From: 62-47 sp044463945
Lineage (GTDB): Bacteria; Pseudomonadota; Alphaproteobacteria; Rhizobiales; Xanthobacteraceae
DNA: 64,000 nucleotides
Direction: 5' to 3'
NCBI GenBank assembly: GCA_044463945.1
Contig: JBIQLW010000018.1
Coordinates: 1 to 64,000, forward strand
Shown here: positions 22,890 through 31,210 of the stretch, one piece after another
Position numbering within the stretch: the first letter of the stretch is position 1
How the letters are laid out: each line of letters opens with the position of its first letter
The notes under the pieces: model-generated
Told to the model about the DNA's origin: nothing
What the model saw: only the letters and a program-made list of their open reading frames with translations
Database searches by the model: none
Translations under genes and position numbers: made by a program

Positions 22890-25463
22890 ATGACCAGCCC
22901 CTCCGACCATCCGCTGCCGCCCGATGCCAGTCCGGCCGAGCCGGTCGGGCGCAGCGGCAGCATCGTCCTGGTCTTGCTGGTGGCCGGGGCGATCGTCGCG
23001 GCGGCGGTCGCCTTCATGCTGCTCGGCAAGACCCAGGCGCAGCCCTACATCCTCGGGCTGCTCGCGGTGCTGGCGATGATCGGCCTGTTCGGCCTGTTCG
23101 CCTTCGCGGCGGGGATCATCCGCGTCGCCGACCGCTCGACCGACAATCCGATCATGCGGCCGATCGCCGATCATGCCTTCGATGGCCTCGCGGTGACCGA
23201 CTCGCGCGGCTCCATGGTCTATTCCAACGCCGCCTATAGGGCGCTGACGGGGGCGACCTCGGCGCAGGACGTGCGGCCGGTGGAGCGGGTGTTCATCGGC
23301 AACCCGGACGTCTCGGAAGCGGTGTTCCGCCTGCTCAAGGCGTCGCGCGAGGGCAAGCGCCTGCAGGAGGAGGTGCGGGTCGCCGGCGCCGACGGCGGCC
23401 CCGGCCGCTGGCTGCGGATGCGGGTGCGCCCGCTCGACGACGGCAACAAGCGCAATGCGAAGTTCTCGGTGTGGTCGATCGCCGACATCACCCGCGACCG
23501 CGAGCGGCAGGAGGACGTGTTCCAGGAATTGCAGCACGCCATCGAGTATCTCGATCATGCGCCGTGCGGCTTCTTCTCGGTCGATGCCAAAGGCGAACTG
23601 GTCTACGTCAACGCCACGCTCGCCAACTGGCTGGACCACGATCTGGCCGAGATCGGCTCCGGCGGCTTGAAGCTCGGCGACATCGTCGCCGGCGACGGCG
23701 CGGCGCTCCTGACCTCGATCGTGCCGGCGCCCGGCGAGGTCAGGACCGAGGTGTTCGACGTCGACCTCAAGATGCGCAACGGCCGCACCATGCCGGCGCG
23801 GCTCTATCACAAGCTGGCGTTCGGCGCGGACGGCACGCCGGGGGCCTCGCGCACGCTGGTCATCAGTCTGGCGCGCAACGAGCGCTCCGATCCGCAGCGC
23901 AACGCCGACGTGCGCTTCATGCGCTTCTTCGATCACACGCCGATGGCGATCGCCACCGTCGACAAGGCCGGCGCCATCGTGCGCGCCAATGCCCGCTTCG
24001 CCAAGCTGGCGCAGGGGCTGAAGCCCGGCGCGGCGAGCAGCGCCTCGATCCTCGACGCCGTCCACGAGCGCGACCGCGCCGCGCTCGCCGCCGCCATCTC
24101 CAAGGCGGCGGAAGGGCACGGCGACATCGCTCCGGTGGAAGCCGCGCTCGACAGCGCCACCGAACGCTGGGGCGAGTTCTTCGTCACCGGCGTCAGCGAG
24201 CCCGGCGACGCCGAGGCGGCGATCGTCTATCTGCTGGAAACCACCGCCAAGCGCTCGCTGGAGAACCAGTTCGCGCAGTCGCAGAAGATGCAGGCGGTGG
24301 GCCAGCTGGCCGGCGGCATCGCGCACGACTTCAACAACGTGCTCTCGGCCATCATGATGGCCAACGACTTCCTGCTGAACGCGCACAAGCCGACCGATCC
24401 GTCGTTCCAGGACATCATGCAGATCAAGCAGAACGCCACCCGCGCCGCGACCCTGGTGCGGCAACTGCTGGCGTTCTCGCGGCGGCAGACGCTGCGGCCG
24501 CAGGTGCTGCACCTCGGCGACTCGCTGTCCGATCTCACCATGCTGTTGCGGCGGCTGATCGGCGAGAAGGTCAAGCTCGATCTGGTGCATGGCCGCGACC
24601 TGTGGCCGGTCAAGGTGGACGTGTCGCAGTTCGAGCAGGTGATCGTCAATCTCGCGGTCAACGCCCGCGACGCCATGGCGGACGGCGGCAAGCTCACCGT
24701 GCGCACCGCCAACGTGACGGCGCAGGAGGTCGAGCGGCTGCCCTACAAGGGGATGCCCGCCGCCGACTACGTCAAGATCGAGGTCGCCGATACCGGAAGC
24801 GGGATTCCGCCGGATATCGTCGACAAGATCTTCGAGCCGTTCTTCTCCACCAAGGAAGTCGGCAAGGGCACCGGCCTCGGCCTCTCCACGGTGTACGGCA
24901 TCGTCAAGCAGACCGGCGGTTTCGTCTATGTCGAGTCCGAGCCGGGCCGGGGCACCACGTTCCTGATCTTCCTGCCGCGCCACCATCCCGACGCCGATGC
25001 CGACGCCGCGCCGGAGCCGCAGGTTGCCGCGCCCGACGCCGCCGCCCGGCCTCAGCCGCCGGCCGGCGACAAGCCGCGCGGACAGGACATGACCGGGCAG
25101 GGCACCATCCTGCTGGTCGAGGACGAGGAAGGCTTGCGCGGACTGAACGCACGCGGCCTGCGCTCGCGTGGCTATAACGTCATCGAGGCGGCCAACGGCA
25201 TCGAGGCGCTGGAGGCGCTCGCGGAGAACGAGGGCGGCGTCGATCTCGTGGTGTCCGACGTGGTGATGCCGGAGATGGACGGGCCGACGCTGCTCGCCTC
25301 GATGCGCAGCCGCAACCCCGACATCAAGGTGATCTTCGTTTCCGGCTACGCCGAGGACGCCTTCGCCAAGAGCCTGCCCGAGAACCAGCAGTTCGCGTTC
25401 CTGCCGAAACCGTTCTCGCTCAGCCAACTGGTCGCCGCCGTCAAGGAAACCATGGCGGGGTGA
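22890..25463 (+). CDS. cckA: Cell-cycle hybrid histidine kinase CckA
   Basis: CckA starts the CckA-ChpT-CtrA phosphorelay and, depending on signals, acts as kinase or phosphatase. The 857-residue protein has two membrane helices (about residues 20-75), PAS domains (about 90-440), a histidine kinase core with His479 in GGIAHDFNNVLSAI, ATPase boxes NLAVNARDAM, DTGSGIPPDIV and GTGLGLSTVYGIVKQ, then a Pro/Ala linker and a receiver domain with Asp790 in VVSDVVMPEMDGP. The start at ATG 22890 is preferred; an in-frame TTG at 22812 would translate the palindromic repeat. It is downstream of flhB in the same direction, 250 bases away. Confidence 0.9.
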   Translation: MTSPSDHPLPPDASPAEPVGRSGSIVLVLLVAGAIVAAAVAFMLLGKTQAQPYILGLLAVLAMIGLFGLFAFAAGIIRVADRSTDNPIMRPIADHAFDGLAVTDSRGSMVYSNAAYRALTGATSAQDVRPVERVFIGNPDVSEAVFRLLKASREGKRLQEEVRVAGADGGPGRWLRMRVRPLDDGNKRNAKFSVWSIADITRDRERQEDVFQELQHAIEYLDHAPCGFFSVDAKGELVYVNATLANWLDHDLAEIGSGGLKLGDIVAGDGAALLTSIVPAPGEVRTEVFDVDLKMRNGRTMPARLYHKLAFGADGTPGASRTLVISLARNERSDPQRNADVRFMRFFDHTPMAIATVDKAGAIVRANARFAKLAQGLKPGAASSASILDAVHERDRAALAAAISKAAEGHGDIAPVEAALDSATERWGEFFVTGVSEPGDAEAAIVYLLETTAKRSLENQFAQSQKMQAVGQLAGGIAHDFNNVLSAIMMANDFLLNAHKPTDPSFQDIMQIKQNATRAATLVRQLLAFSRRQTLRPQVLHLGDSLSDLTMLLRRLIGEKVKLDLVHGRDLWPVKVDVSQFEQVIVNLAVNARDAMADGGKLTVRTANVTAQEVERLPYKGMPAADYVKIEVADTGSGIPPDIVDKIFEPFFSTKEVGKGTGLGLSTVYGIVKQTGGFVYVESEPGRGTTFLIFLPRHHPDADADAAPEPQVAAPDAAARPQPPAGDKPRGQDMTGQGTILLVEDEEGLRGLNARGLRSRGYNVIEAANGIEALEALAENEGGVDLVVSDVVMPEMDGPTLLASMRSRNPDIKVIFVSGYAEDAFAKSLPENQQFAFLPKPFSLSQLVAAVKETMAG

Positions 25464-25704
25464 CTCGTCTCGCGGGAATAGAGTCGGTCCTCGGCGCACA
25501 ACAGCCGCAGCAGGATCGGCCATCGCCGATGGCGGGCGGTCCTCCGATCGGATGATCGGCGATGTAGCTCGCGCCCTTTCTGCCTAGAGCATGATTTGCC
25601 GAGGCTGAATCGGAAGTCGTCACCCCGAGATGCCATTGCGAGAGCTATGGCCCCGAAGGGTGACGTCCGCCATCCTTCGAGGCTCGCACCTCAGAACCTT
25701 GACC
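25464..25704. other. Gene-free spacer after cckA
   Basis: No coding frame is supportable. Near 25587 a decayed copy of the GCATGATC repeat begins (AGAGCATGATTTGCC). The rest of the gap to 25864 is repeat copy D and 45 bases of spacer. Confidence 0.5.
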
Positions 25705-25818
25705 GGAAACGAGGCGTCATTGTCCGCGAAGGCGGACGATCCAGTAATCCGTACGCGCGCATGGGGAAACTTGCCCCGACATGGCGTACTGGATGCTCCG
25801 CCTTCGCGGAGCATGACG
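25705..25818. repeat. Two-armed palindromic intergenic repeat, copy D (most complete)
   Basis: Begins GGAAACGAGGCGTCATTGTCC, hairpin GTCCGC-GAAG-GCGGAC, then GATCCAGTAATCCG; the right half has TACTGGATGCTCCGC-CTTC-GCGGAGCATGACG. The two outer arms are inverted relative to each other, so the whole element is a large imperfect palindrome of about 115 bases. It lies between the convergent cckA and LLM genes. Confidence 0.85.
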
Positions 25819-25864
25819 GGTCGTCGTGCGGCACATCTGTCCAAAAACGAATCCCGTCAGACTC

Positions 25865-26863
25865 TCAGAGTGACGCCGCCGCGTTTGCCATCGCCTGCGC
25901 GATCAGGTCGAACGAATGCAGCCGCGCGGCGTGGTCGAAGATGTCGGAGACGATGATCAGTTCGTCGGCGGCGGTCTCGGCCACAAGCCGCGCGATGCCG
26001 GCGCGCACCGTCTCGCTGTCGCCGACGATGCTGCACGCCAGCATCTGCATCGCCTGCGCCTTCTCCATCGGCGTCCAGTAGGTTTCGATGTCGTCGATCG
26101 GCGGCTGGCTCAGGCCCCGCGCGCCGCGAAAGATGTTGGTGAACGACATCTGCTGCGTGGTGGCGAGGCGCTTCGCCTCGGCGTTGCTGTCGGCGGCGAT
26201 GATGTTGACGCCGACCATGGCGTAGGGCTTCGCCAGTTGCTCCGACGGCGTGAAGCGCGCGCGATAGACGTCCAGCGCCGGCATCAGTTGCGCCGGCGCG
26301 AAGTGCGAGGCGAACGCATAGGGCAGGCCGAGCGCGGCGGCGACCTGCGCGCCGTAGGTCGAGGAGCCGAGGATCCACAGCGGCACATGGGTGCCCGCCG
26401 CCGGCACCGCCTGAATGCGCTGGCCCGGTTCGACCTCGCCGAAGTAGGCTTGCAGCTCCAGCACGTCGTGCGGGAAGTTGTCGGCGTTGCTCAGGCTGCG
26501 GCGCAGCGCCTGCATGGTCAGTTGATCGGTGCCGGGCGCGCGGCCGAGTCCGAGATCGATGCGGCCGGGGAACAGCCGCGCCAGCGTGCCGTAGTGCTCG
26601 GCGATCACGATCGGCGCGTGGTTCGGCAGCATCACGCCGCCGGCCCCGACGCGGATGTGCTTGGTGCCGGCGGCGATGTGGCCGATCACCACCGAGGTCG
26701 CGGCGGAGGCGATGCCCGCCATGTTGTGATGCTCGGCCACCCAGAAGCGGGTGTAGCCCCAGCTCTCCGCATGGGCGGCGAGGTCGCGCGCGTTGTCGAG
26801 CGCGCCCCGCGCGTCGGTCGCTTCAGTGACGCGGACCAGATCGAGAATCGAATAGGGGACCAT
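25865..26863 (-). CDS. LLM-class flavin-dependent oxidoreductase (luciferase-like)
   Basis: A 332-residue member of the bacterial luciferase-like flavin monooxygenase superfamily, with the expected blocks RFWVAEHHNMAGIASAATSV, RVGAGGVMLPNHAPIVIAEH, FPGRIDLGLGRAPGTDQLT and VPLWILGSSTYGAQVAA. It belongs to the YhbW-like subgroup, whose substrates are mostly unknown. It would use reduced FMN in the cytoplasm. It is isolated between repeats D and E, with no operon partner. Confidence 0.9.
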   Translation of the reverse strand: MVPYSILDLVRVTEATDARGALDNARDLAAHAESWGYTRFWVAEHHNMAGIASAATSVVIGHIAAGTKHIRVGAGGVMLPNHAPIVIAEHYGTLARLFPGRIDLGLGRAPGTDQLTMQALRRSLSNADNFPHDVLELQAYFGEVEPGQRIQAVPAAGTHVPLWILGSSTYGAQVAAALGLPYAFASHFAPAQLMPALDVYRARFTPSEQLAKPYAMVGVNIIAADSNAEAKRLATTQQMSFTNIFRGARGLSQPPIDDIETYWTPMEKAQAMQMLACSIVGDSETVRAGIARLVAETAADELIIVSDIFDHAARLHSFDLIAQAMANAAASL

Positions 26864-27112
26864 CGCAGACTTTCGAAAGCTTGGCGTGAAGCCGGGACCC
26901 TCCCTCGCTTGCGGCGGAGGGTAGGGTGGGGGCGTACGCGATCACGTCCGGGCATGACGACGAATGATTCCGTCAGAGACAAAGGGATCCTAGGCGCGCC
27001 GCGCGAAAAATGCACGCCCCGCCGCCGCAGCCTTGCCATGCGGGACGGATTCGCTTGCCTCTTGTCCCGGACGCGGCGGGGCGTGCCAAAGGCGCGCCGC
27101 AAAGCCGGCAGT
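26864..27112. other. Gene-free region before repeat E
   Basis: No coding frame is supportable in this region; it should contain the promoter of the LLM-family gene on the - strand. Repeat copy E and a few bases complete the gap to the SDR gene at 27239. Confidence 0.4.
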
Positions 27113-27230
27113 GGAAACGCGGCGTCATCGTCCGCGCAGGCGGACGATCCAGTAATCCGCGCGCGTGCATTGGACATTCAGCCAGCACGGAATACTGGAT
27201 ACTCCGCTTTCGCGGAGTATGACGACTTCC
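27113..27230. repeat. Two-armed palindromic intergenic repeat, copy E
   Basis: Begins GGAAACGCGGCGTCATCGTCC with GTCCGC-GCAG-GCGGAC, and ends TACTGGATACTCCGC-TTTC-GCGGAGTATGACGACTTCC. Same build as copy D. It ends 8 bases before the SDR stop codon and could terminate that gene. Confidence 0.85.
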
Positions 27231-27238
27231 ACGTCGCT

Positions 27239-28027
27239 CTATCCGTTCCTGCCGTCCTTGCGCAGCGTCGGCAGGCCGATGCCGGCGGCGTCGAAGCCGC
27301 CGTCCACCGCCAGCACCTGCCCGGTGATGTAGCTTGAGCGCTCGCTGCACAGAAAGAAGATCGCTTCCGCCAGTTCGTCCTCCAGCCCGTAGCGGTTCAG
27401 CGGAATGGCGTCATGATAGTCGGCGCGGATCGCCGGCGAATGCACCGCTTTGGCCATCGCGGTATCGACCGGCCCCGGCGCCACCGCGTTGACGCGGATG
27501 CCGAGCGCCGCCAGCTCGACCGCCGCCTGCTTGGTGAGATGCGCGAGCCCCGCCTTGCTGGTGCCGTAGGCGACGCGCAGCGTCGAGGCGCGCAGTCCCG
27601 AGATCGAGGTGACGTTGACGATGGCGCCGCCGCCGTGTTCGCGCATCAGCGGCGCGGCCGCCTTGATGGCGAAGAACGGGCCGCCGAGATTGACCGCCAG
27701 CACGCGGTCCCACTCGTCGTCGCCGGTGTCGAGGATCGGCTTGAACACCGCCGTGCCGGCGTTGTTGACCAGCGCGTCGAGGCGGCCGAAGCGTTCATTG
27801 ACGCGCGCCACGCTGTCGCGCACCGCGCCGGCGTCGGAGACGTCGCACGGCAGCGCCAGCACGTTGACCGGATCGGCGAGCGCCGCCGCCGCCTCGCGCA
27901 GCAGCGCCTCCTCGATGTCGAGCAGCGCGACCGCCCAGCCATCGGCGCGAAAACGTTTGGCGGTGGCGAGCCCGATGCCGCGCGCGGCGCCGGTGATCAG
28001 CGCGACCTTGGTCGGTGGGGTGGTCAT
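27239..28027 (-). CDS. Short-chain dehydrogenase/reductase (SDR)
   Basis: A 262-residue classical SDR. NAD(P) binding motif TGAARGIG near residue 13, an Asp at the end of the second strand (LLDIEEALL) favouring NAD(H), NNAGTAVF near residue 88, catalytic Ser in NVTSISGL, and YGTSKAG (Tyr and Lys) near residue 154. The substrate cannot be told from sequence. It is flanked by repeats E and F and has no operon partner. Confidence 0.9.
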   Translation of the reverse strand: MTTPPTKVALITGAARGIGLATAKRFRADGWAVALLDIEEALLREAAAALADPVNVLALPCDVSDAGAVRDSVARVNERFGRLDALVNNAGTAVFKPILDTGDDEWDRVLAVNLGGPFFAIKAAAPLMREHGGGAIVNVTSISGLRASTLRVAYGTSKAGLAHLTKQAAVELAALGIRVNAVAPGPVDTAMAKAVHSPAIRADYHDAIPLNRYGLEDELAEAIFFLCSERSSYITGQVLAVDGGFDAAGIGLPTLRKDGRNG

Positions 28028-28132
28028 GGCAGGGTCCGGAACGAGAGCGACGACGCGCTCGTCTTATCGCGTTTTCATCGTCGGCGGAACCCGACGGGAA
28101 TGATGAAAGGTGTCATCGCCGAGAGCCTGGCC

Positions 28133-28334
28133 GGAAAACGAGGCGTCATTGTCCGCCAACGGGTTCGCGCGGAAGCGCGTTCACGCGCGTCTTCGACACG
28201 CTATGGCGCGGCCCGATGACAGGCTCCGGCGGACGATCCGGTAGTCCGTGAATGTGTTATGGGAAATTTCACCCCACATGGAATCCCACATGGAATACTG
28301 GATACTCCGCTTTCGCGGAGTCTGACGGCTTTCG
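28133..28334. repeat. Two-armed palindromic intergenic repeat, copy F, interrupted by a 71-base insert
   Basis: The left arm GGCGTCATTGTCCGC is split from GGCGGACGATCC by about 71 bases (28157-28227), which contain their own GC-rich inverted repeats (CGCGCGGAAGCGCG). The right half is intact (TACTGGATACTCCGC-TTTC-GCGGAGTCTGACGG). A perfect 12-base tandem duplication CCCACATGGAAT lies at 28273-28284 and 28285-28296. Confidence 0.8.
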
Positions 28335-28395
28335 TGTTGTGACGTCATCCTGAAAGCCCAACCGGAAATTCGCGCTGTGCGCGCAGCACGAAAAC

Positions 28396-28521
28396 CGTCG
28401 TCCCCGCGCAGGCGAGGACCCAGTACTCATGCACTTCGTTGTGAATCAAGGAAGCAACGACAAACAGCCTTTTCACCATCGGCGACACAACGTACGGGTC
28501 CCCGCCTGCGCGGCGACGACG
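28396..28521. repeat. Second palindromic repeat type, copy G
   Basis: CGTCGTCCCCGCGCAGGCG at the left end and CGCCTGCGCGGCGACGACG at the right end form inverted arms around a roughly 90-base centre. The build resembles the other repeats, but the arm sequence differs (GTCGTCCCCGC rather than GTCATCGTCCGC), so it may be a related family. Confidence 0.7.
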
Positions 28522-28575
28522 CTAAAGCTGTTTGATTTTACGAGCCGTACTTAAGCCACACGCCGATGCGCAACG

Positions 28576-28689
28576 CTATCTCACGTAAAACACGCAGGCC
28601 GCGATGATCACCAGCGCCATGACGGCCATGACGTGGGCCAGCGTGTGTGAAAGCCCGCCGGGTGTCGCCCGCTTCGTGGCATCGGTCAT
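28576..28689 (-). CDS. 37-residue membrane peptide
   Basis: ATG 28689 is preceded by GGGAGGACATC, a strong ribosome site at good spacing, and the frame runs 37 residues to TAG. A polar N-terminus (MTDATKRATPGG) precedes one membrane helix (HVMAVMALVIIAACVFYVR). No family recognised. The good ribosome site and clean topology argue that it is a real small gene standing alone between repeat G and a long gene-free region. Confidence 0.55.
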   Translation of the reverse strand: MTDATKRATPGGLSHTLAHVMAVMALVIIAACVFYVR

Positions 28690-29262
28690 GATGTCCTCCC
28701 TTGCCGGTGGAGCAGGCTCCACGCAACCTTGCATGTGCAAGCGGCTCTCAGGCACCGGCATTCGCGAGAGTCCCGCTGACGCGGGATGGAGCGCCGGAAT
28801 CGAACCGCTCGGTTCGGGCATGACTCGCCGCGGCACGAAACGCGCGAGCCAACGAAAATGATGATTACGCAGAACGCCCCTTCGCATCGCCTCGGCTGCA
28901 TGTGTCCCCGCCACCGAAGCGATAACGTGAGCGTGATCAGATAATGCGGCGAGAATTTGTTGCGATGGAACCCGCGCGTCGCGATGCGCCGCGCGTCCAA
29001 AAAGCGACCTTCCGGTCGGACTCTGAAGTGCGAGGAGAAAGCCGGGGCCCCGAAGGACGACGCGCGGCCGCGCCCCGCCAAAATTTCCCTCGGGATCCTC
29101 CGGATGATGCGTCTGAGGCGGCACGCGCGCGGCGATTCGGTCTGCCTCATGCCGCCTTCGTGCCGCCACCGGATTGCCGCAAGAATCCCGAGCGATTTCA
29201 GCGGCCTCCGGCAACGCGGATAAATGTGGCATTTTCGCCGGCTTCATGTAAAAGCCATTAAC
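28690..29262. other. 573-base region without a supportable gene
   Basis: It separates the small membrane peptide (-) and the TetR gene (+). No reading frame has a ribosome site or recognisable product, and no tRNA or repeat of the families above is seen. AAATG-TGG-CATTT (29222-29234), a 13-base inverted repeat 28 bases before the TetR start, resembles the centre of the palindrome at 30338 and might be an autoregulatory site. Confidence 0.4.
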
Positions 29263-30003
29263 ATGAGCTGGCGAAAGGACGGCCGCGGCCCGGCGCGCGG
29301 CTACCATCATGGCAACCTGAAGGAGGCGCTGCTGCAGGCGGCGCTGGACCTGATCGCGCAGAAGGGCCCGGCGGGGTTCACCTTCGCCGATGCCGCGCGT
29401 TCGGCCGGCGTCAGCCCGGCAGCGCCGTACCGCCACTTCCGCGACCGCGACGAACTGTTGTCCAGCGTCGCCCAGCGCGGGTTCGAACTGTTCGAGGCGG
29501 TACTGACCAAAGCGTGGGACGACGGCCGCCCCGATACCGTCAGCGCGTTCGAGCGGGTAGGGCGGGCCTATCTGGATTTCGCGCGCAGCGAGCCGGCGTT
29601 CTATTCGGCGATGTTCGAATCCGGCGTGCCGGTGGACGTCAATCCGACGCTGATGGTGGCGAGCGAGCGCGCCTTCAACATCATCCGCGCCGCCGCCGAG
29701 CGTCTCGCGGCGCTGGCGCCGCCGGGCGTGGCGCGGCCGCCGGCGATGATGATGGCGCTGCACATCTGGTCGATGTCGCACGGCGTCGCCTCGCTGTTCG
29801 CACGCGGCGATTCCGCGCGGCGCAAGCTGCCGATGTCGCCGGAGGAGTTGCTGGAGGCGGGCGTGCTGATCTATCTGCGCGGGCTCGGCTTCCCGACCGA
29901 CCGCCGGCCGCCGCCGCAGCCCGCTGCGGAGCCGGCGTCGTCCGCGTCGCCGCCGCAACCGCCGGGACCCCCGCCGGGACCATGGGGCAAGTCGCGGACC
30001 TGA
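29263..30003 (+). CDS. TetR-family regulator with WHG-type C-terminal domain
   Basis: A 246-residue regulator. The DNA-binding domain is at about residues 12-62 (LKEALLQAALDLIAQKGPAGFTFADAARS without listing further, then GVSPAAPYRHFRDRDELL). The C-terminal part carries VGRAYLDFARSEPAFYSAMF, typical of the WHG ligand-binding type. The tail is Pro/Ser-rich and likely disordered. ATG 29263 gives the usual N-terminus. It may bind the palindrome at 30338-30354 before the DUF2852 gene, see findings. Confidence 0.85.
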   Translation: MSWRKDGRGPARGYHHGNLKEALLQAALDLIAQKGPAGFTFADAARSAGVSPAAPYRHFRDRDELLSSVAQRGFELFEAVLTKAWDDGRPDTVSAFERVGRAYLDFARSEPAFYSAMFESGVPVDVNPTLMVASERAFNIIRAAAERLAALAPPGVARPPAMMMALHIWSMSHGVASLFARGDSARRKLPMSPEELLEAGVLIYLRGLGFPTDRRPPPQPAAEPASSASPPQPPGPPPGPWGKSRT

Positions 30004-30013
30004 GGCTGCGGCT

Positions 30014-30134
30014 GGAAACGAGGCGTCATCGTCCGCGAAAACGGACGATCCAGTACTCGAGGACACCTGTGAGGAAGAACCGGCCTGCCGTCGCATACTG
30101 GCTCCTCCGTCTTTGCGGCGTATGACGGCTTCCA
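30014..30134. repeat. Two-armed palindromic intergenic repeat, copy H
   Basis: Begins GGAAACGAGGCGTCATCGTCC with GTCCGC-GAAAAC-GGAC, and ends in a degenerate right arm (CTCCGTCTTTGCGGCGTATGACGGCTTCC in spread form). It lies 10 bases after the TetR stop, where it may terminate transcription. Confidence 0.8.
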
Positions 30135-30309
30135 TGATGCACACTCGCCTCGGAACGCGACTTTCCCCATCAGCCTCCGAGGCGGGTCTGCGCCGCCGCT
30201 GTCGCGTTCCGGCTCGCCCGTTCCGGCCGGTCCCGCGCGCTCGCGCCTGTTCCGGTCGCCCGCGGCTGGGGCCCGCCACCAAAATTTCCGTGATCGTTTT
30301 CATCTCCGC

Positions 30310-30354
30310 TTGACAATCCGCTGGGATGCGTTACCTATGTAAATGTTATTTACA
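30310..30354 (+). promoter_or_regulatory. Promoter with palindromic operator before the DUF2852 gene
   Basis: TTGACA (30310-30315) is a perfect -35 box; a -10-like TACCTAT lies at 30332-30338. Directly next to it is TGTAAATGTTATTTACA (30338-30354), a palindrome with perfect 7-base arms. A protein bound here would cover the start of transcription. The size and symmetry suit a TetR-type operator, and a TetR gene lies just upstream. Confidence 0.6.
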
Positions 30355-30384
30355 TTCACGCGGCCATGACCAGGGAGATGCAAA

Positions 30385-30864
30385 ATGACCCCAACCGCCG
30401 ACATCCATCGTTGGAACGGCCCAAGCGAGAGCACCTACCGGCGTCCAGGCTTGTTCGAATCGCCCTGGCACCCGGGCTGGATCGCCTTGACGGTGCTGGG
30501 CTTCATCATCTGGTGGCCGATCGGTCTCGCACTTCTTTTCTACACACTCGGGAGCAGGAAAATGGGATGCTGGAGTCACAGCGATCGCTGGCAGAACAGA
30601 ATGGAGCGGATGCAGTATAAAATGGAGCGGATGCGCGACCGCATGGACCGTCGCGGCTTCGGCTTCGGCCCGCCGTCGAGCGGCAACCGCGCCTTCGACG
30701 AATATCGCGTCGAGACGCTGCGCCGGCTTGAGGAGGAGCAGAAGGAGTTCAAGGAGTTCCTCGACCGTCTGCGCCACGCCCGCGACAAGGAGGAGTTCGA
30801 CCAGTTCATGGCGCAGCACCGCTCGCGCCCGGCCTCGCCCTCCGACGGCCAGCCGCAGGCCTGA
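30385..30864 (+). CDS. DUF2852 membrane protein
   Basis: A 159-residue protein with GGGAGATGCAAA before the ATG. One membrane segment at about residues 30-55 (GWIALTVLGFIIWWPIGLALLFY) is followed by a Met/Arg-rich amphipathic coil (NRMERMQYKMERMRDRMDRR) and a charged coiled coil (LRRLEEEQKEFKEFLDRLRH). This order is that of DUF2852, a family common in alphaproteobacteria with unknown function. It has its own regulated promoter and a strong terminator, so it is a single-gene unit. Confidence 0.85.
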   Translation: MTPTADIHRWNGPSESTYRRPGLFESPWHPGWIALTVLGFIIWWPIGLALLFYTLGSRKMGCWSHSDRWQNRMERMQYKMERMRDRMDRRGFGFGPPSSGNRAFDEYRVETLRRLEEEQKEFKEFLDRLRHARDKEEFDQFMAQHRSRPASPSDGQPQA

Positions 30865-30899
30865 GCGTCGCGCCCCGGTTGTAAAGGATCGTTACATTG

Positions 30900-30930
30900 C
30901 CGCCCGTCCGGGTTCCGGACGGGCGGTTTT
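30900..30930 (+). terminator. Strong intrinsic terminator after the DUF2852 gene
   Basis: Perfect 12-base arms CCGCCCGTCCGG (30900-30911) and CCGGACGGGCGG (30915-30926) with a 3-base gap, followed directly by TTTTGTT. Confidence 0.92.
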
Positions 30931-30973
30931 GTTATGTCCAGCCGCTTCCCCGGATGCGGAAAAACGTCTTTGA

Positions 30974-30989
30974 TAACCGCCTGTTAACC
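30974..30989. promoter_or_regulatory. CtrA-type site, one mismatch, upstream of tolQ
   Basis: ATAACCGCCTGTTAAC fits TTAA-N7-TTAAC with one mismatch, and the following bases CATGACG are the same as after the flgB site. It lies 222 bases before the tolQ ATG. No gene is seen in the 30931-31210 spacer. Confidence 0.45.
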
Positions 30990-31210
30990 ATGACGGGCGC
31001 TTGGTTGACGTGGCGGTTGCCCGCCGTCAGCCCTCGTTTTGACACGTTGGCAGGGGATGCAGGAGCCGGCTTTGGACGGGCCTCCCATGCGAATTGACAG
31101 AACCCGGCGTTGGCGGACGGCGCAGCGCCGCGCGTAATCGCGAGGGACGCGCAAGCCGCGCCGCATTCGCGAATGATTGGGGATTTAAGAACGTTGAGAG
31201 GACACTTCCG

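Noticed and set aside
22794..25523. A 909-codon open frame antisense to cckA, and similar long antisense frames over flagellar, glc and tol genes
   Set aside because: They are by-products of high GC at third positions; the sense strand encodes well-known proteins throughout.
28690..29262. Small open frames in the gap before the TetR gene
   Set aside because: They lack ribosome sites and their peptides are Arg/Pro-rich low-complexity sequence typical of GC-rich non-coding DNA.
13030..30134. The repeated intergenic palindromes as a CRISPR array
   Set aside because: Copies are kilobases apart, themselves over 100 bases and hairpin-rich, without regular spacers or cas genes.
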